Assembly (NCBI RefSeq): GCF_019890635.1
Contig: NZ_JAIOAB010000025.1
Coordinates: 1 to 64,000 of the forward strand
DNA from: Streptomyces sennicomposti
GTDB lineage: Bacteria; Actinomycetota; Actinomycetes; Streptomycetales; Streptomycetaceae
Direction of reading: 5' to 3'
Length of the DNA stretch: 64,000 bases
Shown: piece by piece, positions 50,332 through 59,072 of the stretch
How the letters are laid out: the number at the start of each line of letters is the position of its first letter
Numbering within the stretch: the stretch's first letter is position 1
Notes under the pieces: generated by a model
The model's database searches: none
Seen by the model: the letters and a program-made list of their open reading frames with translations, nothing else
Told to the model about the DNA's origin: nothing
Program-made: the position numbers and the translations under genes

Positions 50332-50874
50332 CTACGCGCCCCGGTCCACCAGCGCGGGCGGCGGCTCGTCGTCCATCTCGAAGGCCAGCGGGAAGGGAGC
50401 GTGGCCGGCCAGCCGGAACCAGCGGACCTTGCGGTGCTCGCGCAGCCGCCGGGCGGCGCCGACCGCGTCGTTGTGGAAGCGGCGGGCCATCGGGACCCGG
50501 CGCACGGCCTCCGTCAGCTCGCGCGCGGCCTCCTCTCCCCCGGGCGCCTCGCGGACCGCCTCCACCTGCTGCGCCTCGGCGAACACCGCCCTGAGCGCCT
50601 GGCTCAGCTCGCTCTCGGCGACCTCGCGCTGGTCCTCCTCGGACTGCCGGGCGGCGTGCGCGGCCTCGTAGAGCACGATCGAGGCGGCCGGGTCGAGCAC
50701 TCCGGAGGTGGCCAGTTCCTGGGCCACGGAGGCGCGGCGCAGCAGCTGGGCGTCGAGCGCGGCGCGGGCGGCGTCGATCCGGGCGTGCAGCCGGTCCAGC
50801 CGTCCCGCCGTCCAGCTCAGGTACAGCCCGACGGCGACGAGGGCGACAAGGATCCAGATGAACGTTGCGGTCAC
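50332..50874 (-). CDS. Small membrane protein downstream of pimA, LemA-like helical domain
   Basis: The function is unknown. The 180-residue product has an N-terminal membrane helix (TATFIWILVALVAVGLYLSW, residues 2-21) and a helical cytoplasmic part recalling LemA proteins (RLDRLHARIDAARAALDAQL, ARELTEAVRRVPMARRFHND, GAARRLREHRKVRWFRLAG). GTG 50874 is chosen at the start of the hydrophobic segment. It lies between pimA and pdxS in the same direction. Mycobacteria also have a membrane-protein gene at this spot, though a longer one with a NUDIX domain. Confidence 0.75.
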   Translation of the reverse strand: MTATFIWILVALVAVGLYLSWTAGRLDRLHARIDAARAALDAQLLRRASVAQELATSGVLDPAASIVLYEAAHAARQSEEDQREVAESELSQALRAVFAEAQQVEAVREAPGGEEAARELTEAVRRVPMARRFHNDAVGAARRLREHRKVRWFRLAGHAPFPLAFEMDDEPPPALVDRGA

Positions 50875-51229
50875 GGGCGGCAAGGCTACCGGTGCCCGAC
50901 GGGAGGCCCGCCCGGGGGCGGACCGCGCTCCGGGCCCCGGCCCCGGGCCGTCCGCAGACTCCCTTCCGGACCACGGGTCTCCGGCCCCCGGACCGACCGC
51001 GGGCGGACTGCGCTCCGGGCCAGGGCCGCCCGCGGATTCCGCACCGTGCCCGGGGCCGACCGTGATAGGGCTGCGCGCCGGAGAAGGGGCCATCCACGGG
51101 AGACGGCCGGGTCCGGGGCCCACCCGGCCAGAGGGGACACCTCGGTCCAGCCGCAACCAGCCAGAGGAACACCCCGGCCCCAGCCACACCCGGCCGGAGG
51201 AACAACCCGGCCCCGGCCGGAGGCCGGGC
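50875..51229. repeat. Repeat-rich spacer downstream of pimA, with three 33-bp units
   Basis: This 355-bp gap has no supported gene. Next to the pimA stop are three tandem 33-bp units (51121-51153, 51154-51186, 51187-51219), each of the form C-A-mCC-mGCC-GGAGG/AGAGG followed by CCGGCCCC-like sequence. Farther left, two copies of a GCGGAC-GCGCTCCGGGCC segment recur (about 50918 and 51002). The rest is GC-rich simple sequence. Confidence 0.8.
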
Positions 51230-52393
51230 TCAGTCGCGGGCCAGTCCCAGGCGGGCGCGGAGGCCCGTGGCTCGGTCGTCGGTGGCCACCGCCGCCGCGC
51301 CCGCCGTCACCGTCTCGTAGACCGACAGGATGTCCGCGCCGACGGTGGACCAGTCGAAGCGGCGGACGTGCGCGCTGCCGCGTTCGCGCAGCTCGGCGCG
51401 GCGGGCCGGGTCGGCGAGGAGCCGTACCGCGGCCTCGGCGAGCGCGTCCGCGTCCTCGTTGGCGAACAGCTCGCCCGCCTTGCCCTGGTCGAGCACCTGC
51501 GCGAAGGCGTCGAGGTCGGAGGCGAGGACCGGCGCGCCCGCGGACATGGCCTCGACCAGGATGATGCCGAAGCTCTCGCCGCCGGTGTTGGGCGCGACGT
51601 ACAGGTCGACGCTGCGCAGGAACCGCGCCTTGTCCTCGTCGCTGATCATGCCGAGGAACTCGACGCGGGAACGCAGCTCCGCGGGGAGCGAGGCGACGGC
51701 CTCCTTCTCGTCGCCGCGCCCGGCCACCAGCAGCCGGGCGCCGGGCCGGGCGGCGAGGATCTTCGGCAGCGCCCGCATCAGCACCGGCAGGCCCTTGCGG
51801 GGCTCGTCGATGCGCCCTATGAAGCCGATCGTCTCGCCCTGCCACTCGGGTCGCGGCTCGGCCCGGGCGAAGAAGTCCACGTCGACGCCGTTGGGGATGA
51901 CCACCGCGTCGCCGCCCAGGTGCTCGACGAGGGTGCGCCGGGCGTACTCGCTCACCGCGATCCGGGCGCTGATCTTCTCCAGCGCCGCCTGGAGGATGGC
52001 GTACGCGGCGACCATGGCCCGCGAGCGCGGATTGGAGGTGTGGAAGGTGGCGACGATCGGGCCCTGCGCCGCCCAGCAGGTCAGCAGGCCGAGCGACGGC
52101 GAGGTCGGCTCGTGGATGTGGATGACGTCGAAGCGGCCCTCGTGCAGCCAGCGCCGCACCCGGGCGGCCGACAGGAAGCCGAAGTTCAGCCGGGCCACCG
52201 AGCCGTTGTAGGGCACCGGCACCGCGCGGCCGGCCGAGACGACGTACGGCGGCAGCGGGGTGTCGTCGTCGGCGGGGGCGAGGACGGACACCTCGTGGCC
52301 GAGGCGGAGGAAGTACTCGGCGAGGTCGCGGATGTGGAACTGGACGCCGCCGGGCACGTCCCAGGAGTACGGGCAGACGATCCCGATTCTCAC
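51230..52393 (-). CDS. pimA: GDP-mannose-dependent phosphatidylinositol alpha-mannosyltransferase
   Basis: PimA adds the first mannose to phosphatidylinositol on the inner face of the membrane. The 387-residue GT-B protein (family GT4) has the N-terminal GIVCPYSWDVPGGVQFHIRD loop, HIHEPTSPSLG, the nucleotide-sugar region GFIGRIDEPRKGLPVL and the E-x7-E motif in GGESFGIILVEAMSAGAPV. GTG 52393 overlaps the acyltransferase stop by 4 bp. Together with pgsA and the acyltransferase it forms the PIM module known from mycobacteria. Confidence 0.94.
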   Translation of the reverse strand: MRIGIVCPYSWDVPGGVQFHIRDLAEYFLRLGHEVSVLAPADDDTPLPPYVVSAGRAVPVPYNGSVARLNFGFLSAARVRRWLHEGRFDVIHIHEPTSPSLGLLTCWAAQGPIVATFHTSNPRSRAMVAAYAILQAALEKISARIAVSEYARRTLVEHLGGDAVVIPNGVDVDFFARAEPRPEWQGETIGFIGRIDEPRKGLPVLMRALPKILAARPGARLLVAGRGDEKEAVASLPAELRSRVEFLGMISDEDKARFLRSVDLYVAPNTGGESFGIILVEAMSAGAPVLASDLDAFAQVLDQGKAGELFANEDADALAEAAVRLLADPARRAELRERGSAHVRRFDWSTVGADILSVYETVTAGAAAVATDDRATGLRARLGLARD

Positions 52394-53298
52394 GCGGGTC
52401 CCTTCGCCGGGTCGAGGTCGGCGAGCCACAGCCGCTGGAGCATGTGCCAGTCCTCCGGATGCTCGGCGATCCCAGCGGCGAAGGCGTCGGCCAGCGCCTG
52501 CGTCATGGCGGCCGCCTTCTCCCGCCGCGTCCCCTCCGTCGGTACCTCGATCGGGGGATGGACGCGGCCCCGCATGACGGGCGAGTCGTCGTACCAGAGG
52601 GTGACCGGCAGCAGCAGGGCGCCGGTCTGCTGTGCGAGCAGGGCGGGTCCGGCCGGCATCCGGGCGGCCGCGCCGAAGAAGTCCACCTCGACGCCGGAGG
52701 CGGACAGGTCGCGGTCGGCGACCAGGCAGACCAGGCCGCCGTCGCGCAGCCGCCGGGCCAGCGTGCCGAAGGCGGAGCCGCCGCTGTGCGGCAGGACCTC
52801 CATGCCGAGGCCCTGCCGGTAGGCGACGAACCGGTCGTAGAGCGTCTCCGGCTTCAGCCGCTCGGCGACCGTGGTGAACGGCGTGTTCAGCTCGGTGGTC
52901 ACCCACGCGCCGGCCAGGTCCCAGTTGGCCAGGTGCGGCAGGGCGAGGACGACGCCCCGGCCGGCGGCCAGACCGTCGGTGAGGTGGTGGACGTCCTTGG
53001 GCGCGAACCCGCCGCGGATCCGCTCGGGGCTCCAGGCCGGCAGCCGGAAGGACTCCATCCAGTAGCGCAGATACGACCGCATGCCCGCGCGGGACAGTTC
53101 CGCCAGCCGCTCGGGGCTCGCGCCCGGCAGCACGCGCGCGTAGTTGCGCTCCAGCCGCTCGACGCCCTTGCCGCGCCGCTTCCAGGCGATGTCCGCGATG
53201 GTGCGGCCGAGCCGTACGGCGACCGGTTCGGGGAGCTTCTTCACGGTGCTCCAGCCGAGGCCGTAGAGGGCGTCGGTCAGGCGCTCCTGGGCCTTCAC
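52390..53298 (-). CDS. Phosphatidylinositol mannoside acyltransferase (LpxL/HtrB-like)
   Basis: This membrane-associated enzyme adds a fatty acyl chain to a mannose of PIM. The 302-residue product has the HxxxxD catalytic motif in LALPHLANWDLAGAW, plus GLVCLVADRDLSASGVEVDF and the VTLWYDDSPVMRGRV strand. GTG 53298 overlaps the pgsA stop by 4 bp. A far longer open frame upstream reads through pgsA in another frame and is not real. Confidence 0.93.
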   Translation of the reverse strand: MKAQERLTDALYGLGWSTVKKLPEPVAVRLGRTIADIAWKRRGKGVERLERNYARVLPGASPERLAELSRAGMRSYLRYWMESFRLPAWSPERIRGGFAPKDVHHLTDGLAAGRGVVLALPHLANWDLAGAWVTTELNTPFTTVAERLKPETLYDRFVAYRQGLGMEVLPHSGGSAFGTLARRLRDGGLVCLVADRDLSASGVEVDFFGAAARMPAGPALLAQQTGALLLPVTLWYDDSPVMRGRVHPPIEVPTEGTRREKAAAMTQALADAFAAGIAEHPEDWHMLQRLWLADLDPAKGPA

Positions 53299-53969
53299 TT
53301 CGCCGCTCCGCTCCCCTGGTTCTCCTGCCGGGCGGCCTCCGCCTCGGCCTCCGCGGACTCGCGGCGGACCGTGACCACCCGCTGGATCAGCGTCACGAGG
53401 CTGCCGGCGGCCACCACCCACAGGGCGATCGGCAGCAGGTACTGGATGCCCGGCACGCCGAACTTGTGCAGGCCCGCGAACCCGGCCGCCACCAGCGAGA
53501 TCACCAGCCGCTCGGCGCGCTCGACCAGACCGTTGACGGCGACCGGCAGACCGATCGACTCGCCGCGCGCCTTGGTGTAGGACACCACCTGCCCGCTGGC
53601 CAGGCAGAAGATCGACACCGCGCACAGCACGTTGTCGTCGCCCCGCCCCGCGTACCAGAGGGCGAAGCCGCCGAAGATCGCGCCGTCCGCCACCCGGTCC
53701 AGGGTGGAGTCCAGGAACGCGCCCCAGCGGCTGGAGCGGCCGAGCTGGCGGGCCATGTTCCCGTCGACGAGGTCGGAGAACACGAACAGCGTGATCACGA
53801 CCGTGCCCCAGAAGAACTCGCCCCGGGGGTAGAAGACCAGCGCGCCCGCGACCACCCCGGCGGTGCCGAGGAGCGTGACCGTGTCCGGGCTCACGCCCCG
53901 GCGGATGAGAAACGCGGCGAACGGTGTGAGGACACGCGTGAAGAATGCACGCGCGTACTTGTTCAGCAT
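53295..53969 (-). CDS. pgsA: CDP-alcohol phosphatidyltransferase, probable phosphatidylinositol phosphate synthase
   Basis: This integral membrane enzyme transfers a phosphatidyl group from CDP-diacylglycerol to an inositol phosphate, the base of PIMs. The 224-residue product has the CDP-alcohol signature D-x2-DG-x2-AR-x8-G-x3-D-x3-D, read as DLVDGNMAR ... GAFLDSTLDRVAD, and about six helices. Its place before the acyltransferase and pimA supports the inositol role. The tail is a charged helix rich in Ala and Glu. Confidence 0.92.
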   Translation of the reverse strand: MLNKYARAFFTRVLTPFAAFLIRRGVSPDTVTLLGTAGVVAGALVFYPRGEFFWGTVVITLFVFSDLVDGNMARQLGRSSRWGAFLDSTLDRVADGAIFGGFALWYAGRGDDNVLCAVSIFCLASGQVVSYTKARGESIGLPVAVNGLVERAERLVISLVAAGFAGLHKFGVPGIQYLLPIALWVVAAGSLVTLIQRVVTVRRESAEAEAEAARQENQGSGAAK

Positions 53970-54290
53970 GGCCTTCCCGACGGTCGGTGTGGCCGGACGG
54001 CCCCTGGTGGCCCCGGCTGGCCCATCGTAGCCACGCGCGCGGGCGCGTGACGCCCGGGCACCGCAGCCCGCCCGCTCGCGGACCCCGGGGAGGCGCGCGC
54101 CGGCGGCGCACGGCCCCCTCGCGAGCGCCCTGCGGTGAACGGGACCGGAGGCCTACGGGGTCCTTCGTATGGACGCGGCATGACGGGAGTGGAAAGCTCG
54201 AAGGACCGCGGGCGTCGCAGGAGCCGCCAGTGCACGCGGTGCCGCGTGCCCGCGCCCACACGGACCTCACCGTCAACGGGAGGCAGGACC
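53970..54290. other. Divergent region between pgsA and the EF-G-like gene
   Basis: No gene is supported in these 321 bp. A long-range inverted repeat GGTCCTTCG / CGAAGGACC (54159-54167 and 54199-54207) flanks the probable promoter area of the EF-G-like gene. I cannot assign -35 and -10 elements with confidence. Confidence 0.4.
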
Positions 54291-56489
54291 ATGGGCGACA
54301 AGGCGCACACACACCCCGGAGCCGCCGGCAGGGCAGTGACGGCCGACCGACCCGCGTCCCTACGGAATGTGGTGCTGGTCGGCCACTCCGGATCGGGCAA
54401 GACGACACTGGTGGAAGCCCTCGCGCTGACGGCGGGCGCGGTGAACCGGGCGGGCCGCGTCGAGGACGGCGGCTGCGTCTCGGACTACGACGAGATCGAG
54501 CACCGCCAGCAGCGCTCGGTACAGCTCTCCCTGGTGCCCGTCGAGTGGGAGGGCATCAAGCTCAACCTGCTGGACACCCCCGGCTACGCCGACTTCGTCG
54601 GGGAACTCAGGGCCGGTCTGCGCGCGGCGGACGCGGCCCTCTTCGTCGTCTCGGCCTCCGACGGCGTGGACGGCTCCACCCGCATGGTGTGGGAGGAGTG
54701 CGCCGCCGTCGGCATGCCCCGCGCCATCGTCGTCACCCACCTGGAATCGGCGCGCGCCGACTTCGAGGAGATGACCCGGGTGTGCGCCGACGCGTTCGGC
54801 GCGGACGACCCCGACGCCGTCCTGCCGCTCTACCTGCCACTGCGCGGCCCCGAGGGAGGCGACGGGCACGCCCCCGTCACCGGCCTGGTCGGGCTGCTGA
54901 CCCGCAAGCTGTTCGACTACTCGACCGGCGAGCGCAAGGAGTCCGAACCCGGCGCCGACCAGCTGCCCGGCCTGGAGGAGGCCCGCAACCGGCTCATCGA
55001 GGGCATCATCGCCGAGAGCGAGGACGAGACCCTCATGGACCGCTACCTCGGCGGCGAGCAGGTCGACCTCGACACCCTGATCAAGGACCTGGAGCGGGCC
55101 GTCGCCCGCGGCTCCTTCTTCCCGGTCCTGGCCGCCGCCCCCGCCGCCGAGGGCGCCAGACAGGGCATCGGCACCGTCGAACTCCTCGACCTCGTCGTCC
55201 GCGGCTTCCCCACCCCGCCCGAGCGGCAGGCCCCCGCCGTCACCACGATCGACGGCAAGCCCCGCGCGCTCAAACCCTGCGACCCGGACGGCCCGCTGGT
55301 CGCCGAGGTCGTCAAGACCTCCTCCGACCCCTACGTCGGCCGCGTCTCCCTGGTCCGCGTCTTCTCCGGCACCCTGCGCCCCGACGAGACCGTGCACGTC
55401 TCCGGGCACGGACTCGCCGACCGGGGCCACGAGGACCACGACGTCGACGAACGCATCGGCGCGCTGTCGACGCCCTTCGGCAAACAGCAGCACCCGGTGC
55501 CGCACGCCGTCGCCGGCGACCTCGTCTCGGTGGCCAAGCTGACCGGCGCCGAGACCGGCGACACCCTCTCGGCCAAGGGCGACCCGCTGCTGATGGAACC
55601 CTGGCAGATGCCCGACCCGCTGCTGCCGGTCGCCATCCAGGCGCACAGCAAGGCCGACGAGGACAAACTCTCCCAGGGACTCGCACGGCTCGTCGCAGAG
55701 GACCCCACCATGCGTCTGGAACAGAACCAGGACACCCACCAGGTCGTCCTGTGGTGCCTGGGCGAGGCGCACGCCGACGTCGCCCTGGAACGGCTGCGCA
55801 GCCGCTACGGCGTCCAGGTCGACGTCGTTCCGCACCGCGTCTCCCTGCGGGAGACCTTCGCCGACCGGTCCACCGGACGCGGCCGGCACGTCAAGCAGTC
55901 CGGCGGCCACGGCCAGTACGCCATCTGCGAGATCGAGGTCGAACCGCTGCCCGGCGGCTCCGGCATCGAGTTCGTCGACAAGGTCGTCGGCGGCGCGGTC
56001 CCCCGCCAGTTCATCCCCTCGGTGGAGAAGGGCGTCCGCGCCCAGGCCGCCAAGGGCGTCGCCGCCGGCCACCCGCTGATCGACGTACGCGTCACGCTCC
56101 TGGACGGCAAGGCCCACTCGGTGGACTCCTCCGACGCCGCCTTCCAGACCGCCGGCGCGCTCGCCCTGCGCGAAGCCGCGGCCGACGCGAAGATCCACCT
56201 GCTCGAACCCGTCGCCGAGGTCGGCGTCCTGGTCGCCGACGACTACGTCGGCGCCGTCATGAGCGACCTGTCCGGCCGCCGCGGCCGCGTCCTCGGCACC
56301 GAGCAGATCAGCGGCGGACGCACCCTCGTACGCGCCGAGGTCCCCGAGATCGAGATCGGCCGCTACGCCGTCGACCTGCGCTCCCTCTCCCACGGCACCG
56401 CCCGCTTCGACCGCCGCTACGCCCGGCACGAACCGATGCCGCCGCAGGTCGCCGAACGGATCCGCCGGCAGGAGCGCGAAGCCTCCTAG
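54291..56489 (+). CDS. Elongation factor G-like GTPase (EF-G2 type)
   Basis: The 732-residue protein has the five-domain layout of EF-G. The G domain has P-loop GHSGSGKT (31-38) and switch II DTPGYADF (95-102). At the G4 position where EF-G has NKxD it reads THLE (149-152), which should weaken guanine specificity. Domain II (GRVSLVRVFSGTLRPDETVHV), domain IV (GRHVKQSGGHGQYAICEIEV) and domain V follow. Relatives (EF-G2) in mycobacteria bind GTP without normal ribosome-dependent activity, so this is probably not the main translocase. ATG 54291 has GGGAGG upstream. Confidence 0.9.
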   Translation: MGDKAHTHPGAAGRAVTADRPASLRNVVLVGHSGSGKTTLVEALALTAGAVNRAGRVEDGGCVSDYDEIEHRQQRSVQLSLVPVEWEGIKLNLLDTPGYADFVGELRAGLRAADAALFVVSASDGVDGSTRMVWEECAAVGMPRAIVVTHLESARADFEEMTRVCADAFGADDPDAVLPLYLPLRGPEGGDGHAPVTGLVGLLTRKLFDYSTGERKESEPGADQLPGLEEARNRLIEGIIAESEDETLMDRYLGGEQVDLDTLIKDLERAVARGSFFPVLAAAPAAEGARQGIGTVELLDLVVRGFPTPPERQAPAVTTIDGKPRALKPCDPDGPLVAEVVKTSSDPYVGRVSLVRVFSGTLRPDETVHVSGHGLADRGHEDHDVDERIGALSTPFGKQQHPVPHAVAGDLVSVAKLTGAETGDTLSAKGDPLLMEPWQMPDPLLPVAIQAHSKADEDKLSQGLARLVAEDPTMRLEQNQDTHQVVLWCLGEAHADVALERLRSRYGVQVDVVPHRVSLRETFADRSTGRGRHVKQSGGHGQYAICEIEVEPLPGGSGIEFVDKVVGGAVPRQFIPSVEKGVRAQAAKGVAAGHPLIDVRVTLLDGKAHSVDSSDAAFQTAGALALREAAADAKIHLLEPVAEVGVLVADDYVGAVMSDLSGRRGRVLGTEQISGGRTLVRAEVPEIEIGRYAVDLRSLSHGTARFDRRYARHEPMPPQVAERIRRQEREAS

Positions 56490-56550
56490 CCGGCGCGCCC
56501 GGCGCACAACCCGGCGGCCCGGCACGAGTACGGAACGCTTCGCTCCGAAA

Positions 56551-56576
56551 AGGTGGACGGCTTCGGCCGTCCACCT
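56551..56576 (+). terminator. Terminator of the EF-G-like gene
   Basis: A perfect 11-bp stem closed by a UUCG tetraloop (AGGTGGACGGC with GCCGTCCACCT) lies 61 bp after the stop codon. UUCG loops are very stable. Confidence 0.8.
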
Positions 56577-56622
56577 CCGCGCGCGCACCGGGCCGGATAC
56601 GCTGATGACCTGATCAACAGGT

Positions 56623-58338
56623 GTGCGGGGCAAGGAAGTCGGGAAGGCCGCAGAAGCAGACGCGGCGGCAGTGGGGGCGGCAGTGACGGACGGATTTGAT
56701 TTCAGTCCCGGGGCGCAGGTGCCCCTCTCGGGCTCGGCGGGCCAGACGGCGGCGACCTACGCGCTCGCCTCCGCCGCCTACCGGGACGACGAACTCATCA
56801 GGATCAAGGACGCGGACAACGAGTGGCACCAGTCCACCGTCAAGCCTCCCCGCCCCTGGGCGAAGATCTTCCGCCCCATGTTCGGCGAGGCGTTCTCCCG
56901 CGCGGTCATCGACCGCACCCTGGGCGCCGGACGCAAACCGCTCATCCAGTCCTTCGGCATCGAACCCCAGGTGGTGGTCGAACACTGCCTCGCGGCCCAC
57001 CGTATCCGCCGCGAACGCGACAACTGGCTCAGCGCCGTCACCGTGCTGTGCGGCGTCCTCTTCCTGCCCGGATTCGCGCTCTGGCTGCTGGTGTTCACGC
57101 TGCGCGTCAACGTGAGCCGCCGCGAGGACAAACGCGCCGGCGCCCTGGGCACCGCCCTGCTGCTCGCCATGGGCGCGCTCGCCCTGCTCTTCCTGATCAA
57201 GATGCCCTTCCACGGCTTCTGGGCCTGGTACGGCCGCGCCGCCGTCGTCATGCCGGTCATCGGCTGGTTCTGGGCCAAGCGGATCTGCGAGCGCACCGCG
57301 CGGGACCTCAGAGAACGCTGGGCCAGCCTGGCGTCCGGCGGTGGCATCGGCGCCAAGATCCCCGAAGCCGTACCCGGCACCCCCGGCGACGCCGCCGAAC
57401 AGGTCCGCAAGGAACTCGCCCGCCTCGGCGCCGAACAGCGCTCCAACTCCGTCTTCTACGCCGGCCCCAAGGGCATCCTCGGCATGGGCACCCGCTGGGG
57501 CAGCTGGCAGCTCGCCGAGGACCTCGTCTCCGCCGAACCGGGCAAGGACTTCCACCCCTTCCGCAGCTGGGACGTGATCACCGCCATCCAGGGCGGCCTC
57601 GGCATGCTGGAACGCACCCCCATCAACACCGGCGGCTTCACCAAGCCCACCATCACCCACTGGATCGTGACGCCCGTCGGCGAGAACGCCAAGGAGGTCT
57701 CCCGGCCCACCGGCGCCGACGTGGACGCCTACACCGTCCGCACCCACGCCGTGCAGGACATCTGCAACAAACAGCAGTTCGGCAGCGGCGACCGGCACTA
57801 CCTCGGCGTCCAGTGGACCCTGTGGGAAGGCCACCTCGTCATCACCATGATGATCACCGTGACTGTGCTGCACGAGACCCTGCGCATCGAGGTCACCGGC
57901 CACGCCCTCGGCCCCGTCAACCCCCTGTTCAACGAGAAACCCGCGGCCAAGGAGAAGGAGGTGCAGAAGGCGTTCCGGTTCTGGGAGACCCGCAAGGTCA
58001 AACTCCCCCTCATCGACCCCGACGAGGTCGTACGGCTCGCCGCCCGCGCCCCCCTGACCTGGTACCCGCCGCTGCTGAACTGGCTCGGCGGCAGCCTCAC
58101 CCTGCCCGAGCCGTTCGGCCTGCGCCACGCCTGGGCCGACCAGCCCTGGCGGCACCGCTTCATGGCCGACGACGCGCTGCGCGCCGCCACACCGGTGCTG
58201 CGCGTGGTGCACGCGGCGGCCCTCAAGACGCTCCGCGACAACGGTGTGGACGTCGAGAAGTTCGGCAGCCGCTCGTCGGTCCTCAGCGGCGCCGTACAGG
58301 ACGTCTCCCCGCGGAAGGCCGACCTGTACGACGCGTAG
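56623..58338 (+). CDS. Unrecognised multi-pass membrane protein
   Basis: I do not recognise this family. The 571-residue product has an N-terminal soluble part, two clear helices (about 136-160, VLCGVLFLPGFALWLLVFTL, and about 174-193, LGTALLLAMGALALLFLIKM), a probable third (about 206-219), and a large C-terminal soluble domain with conserved-looking stretches RSNSVFYAGPKGILGMGTRW and HYLGVQWTLWEGHLVITMMI. The start is uncertain: GTG 56623 or GTG 56683. GATACGCT at 56596-56603 may be part of a promoter. It lies behind the EF-G-like gene, separated by a terminator. Confidence 0.7.
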   Translation: MRGKEVGKAAEADAAAVGAAVTDGFDFSPGAQVPLSGSAGQTAATYALASAAYRDDELIRIKDADNEWHQSTVKPPRPWAKIFRPMFGEAFSRAVIDRTLGAGRKPLIQSFGIEPQVVVEHCLAAHRIRRERDNWLSAVTVLCGVLFLPGFALWLLVFTLRVNVSRREDKRAGALGTALLLAMGALALLFLIKMPFHGFWAWYGRAAVVMPVIGWFWAKRICERTARDLRERWASLASGGGIGAKIPEAVPGTPGDAAEQVRKELARLGAEQRSNSVFYAGPKGILGMGTRWGSWQLAEDLVSAEPGKDFHPFRSWDVITAIQGGLGMLERTPINTGGFTKPTITHWIVTPVGENAKEVSRPTGADVDAYTVRTHAVQDICNKQQFGSGDRHYLGVQWTLWEGHLVITMMITVTVLHETLRIEVTGHALGPVNPLFNEKPAAKEKEVQKAFRFWETRKVKLPLIDPDEVVRLAARAPLTWYPPLLNWLGGSLTLPEPFGLRHAWADQPWRHRFMADDALRAATPVLRVVHAAALKTLRDNGVDVEKFGSRSSVLSGAVQDVSPRKADLYDA

Positions 58339-58370
58339 CAGCCAACCTGTACGACGCGTGGGATCCGCGG

Positions 58371-58931
58371 CTACGCCGCCGGCCAGGCCTCGGCCAACAT
58401 CTTGCGGGTGTCGGCGAGGAGTTGGGGCAGCACCCTGGTGTGGCCGACCACCGGCATGAAGTTGGTGTCGCCGCCCCAGCGGGGAACGATGTGCTGGTGC
58501 AGGTGCGCGGCGATGCCGGCGCCGGCGACGGAGCCCTGGTTCATGCCGATGTTGAAGCCGTGCGCGCCGGAGGCGGCGCGCAGCGCCCGCATCGCCTGCT
58601 TGGTCAGCTCCGCCAGCTCGGCGGTCTCCGCCGCGGTGAGGTCGGTGTAGTCGGCGACGTGCCGGTAGGGGACGGTCATCAGGTGGCCGCCGTTGTAGGG
58701 GTAGAGGTTGAGCACCGCGTACACGTGCTCACCGCGCCGTACGACCAGGCCGTCCTCGTCGGACTTGGCCGGGATGGAGCAGAACGGGCAGCCGTCGCCG
58801 GACCCTGGGCCGGTCGGCTTGTTCTCGCCCTGGATGTAGGCCATCCGGTGGGGCGTCCACAGGCGCTGGAACGCGTCCTGCGTCCCCACTCCGATCTGCT
58901 GCTCCGGCTCACTCGTCATGCCAGTCAGCAT
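58371..58931 (-). CDS. HIT-domain nucleotide hydrolase/phosphorylase-like protein
   Basis: The 186-residue protein belongs to the histidine triad family, which acts on nucleotide phosphates such as Ap4A or aminoacyl-adenylates. The triad is HLHQH at residues 143-147, in AAHLHQHIVPRWGGD; a CPFC pair (48-51) may bind metal. It follows thrS in the same direction, as in mycobacteria (thrS, HIT gene, pgsA), suggesting a link to aminoacyl-adenylate by-products; that is inference. ATG 58919 is an alternative start. Confidence 0.92.
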   Translation of the reverse strand: MLTGMTSEPEQQIGVGTQDAFQRLWTPHRMAYIQGENKPTGPGSGDGCPFCSIPAKSDEDGLVVRRGEHVYAVLNLYPYNGGHLMTVPYRHVADYTDLTAAETAELAELTKQAMRALRAASGAHGFNIGMNQGSVAGAGIAAHLHQHIVPRWGGDTNFMPVVGHTRVLPQLLADTRKMLAEAWPAA

Positions 58932-58958
58932 ATGGCTTCGGGGTGGGGGGCAGGGAAA

Positions 58959-58984
58959 GGCCCCCAGGGATCACCCTGGGGGCC
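58959..58984 (-). terminator. thrS terminator
   Basis: A perfect 11-bp stem (58959-58969 with 58974-58984, loop ATCA) lies 88 bp after the thrS stop and upstream of the HIT gene. A second, 6-bp hairpin CCCCGC/GCGGGG follows at 58990-59005, nearer to thrS. Confidence 0.75.
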
Positions 58985-59072
58985 TGGAACCCCGCAGAGG
59001 CGGGGAGCACGTCTACGCGCCCCAAGCCACCAAGGGCAAGCTCGGACCACCCCCGCTTACGCAGGGACCACC

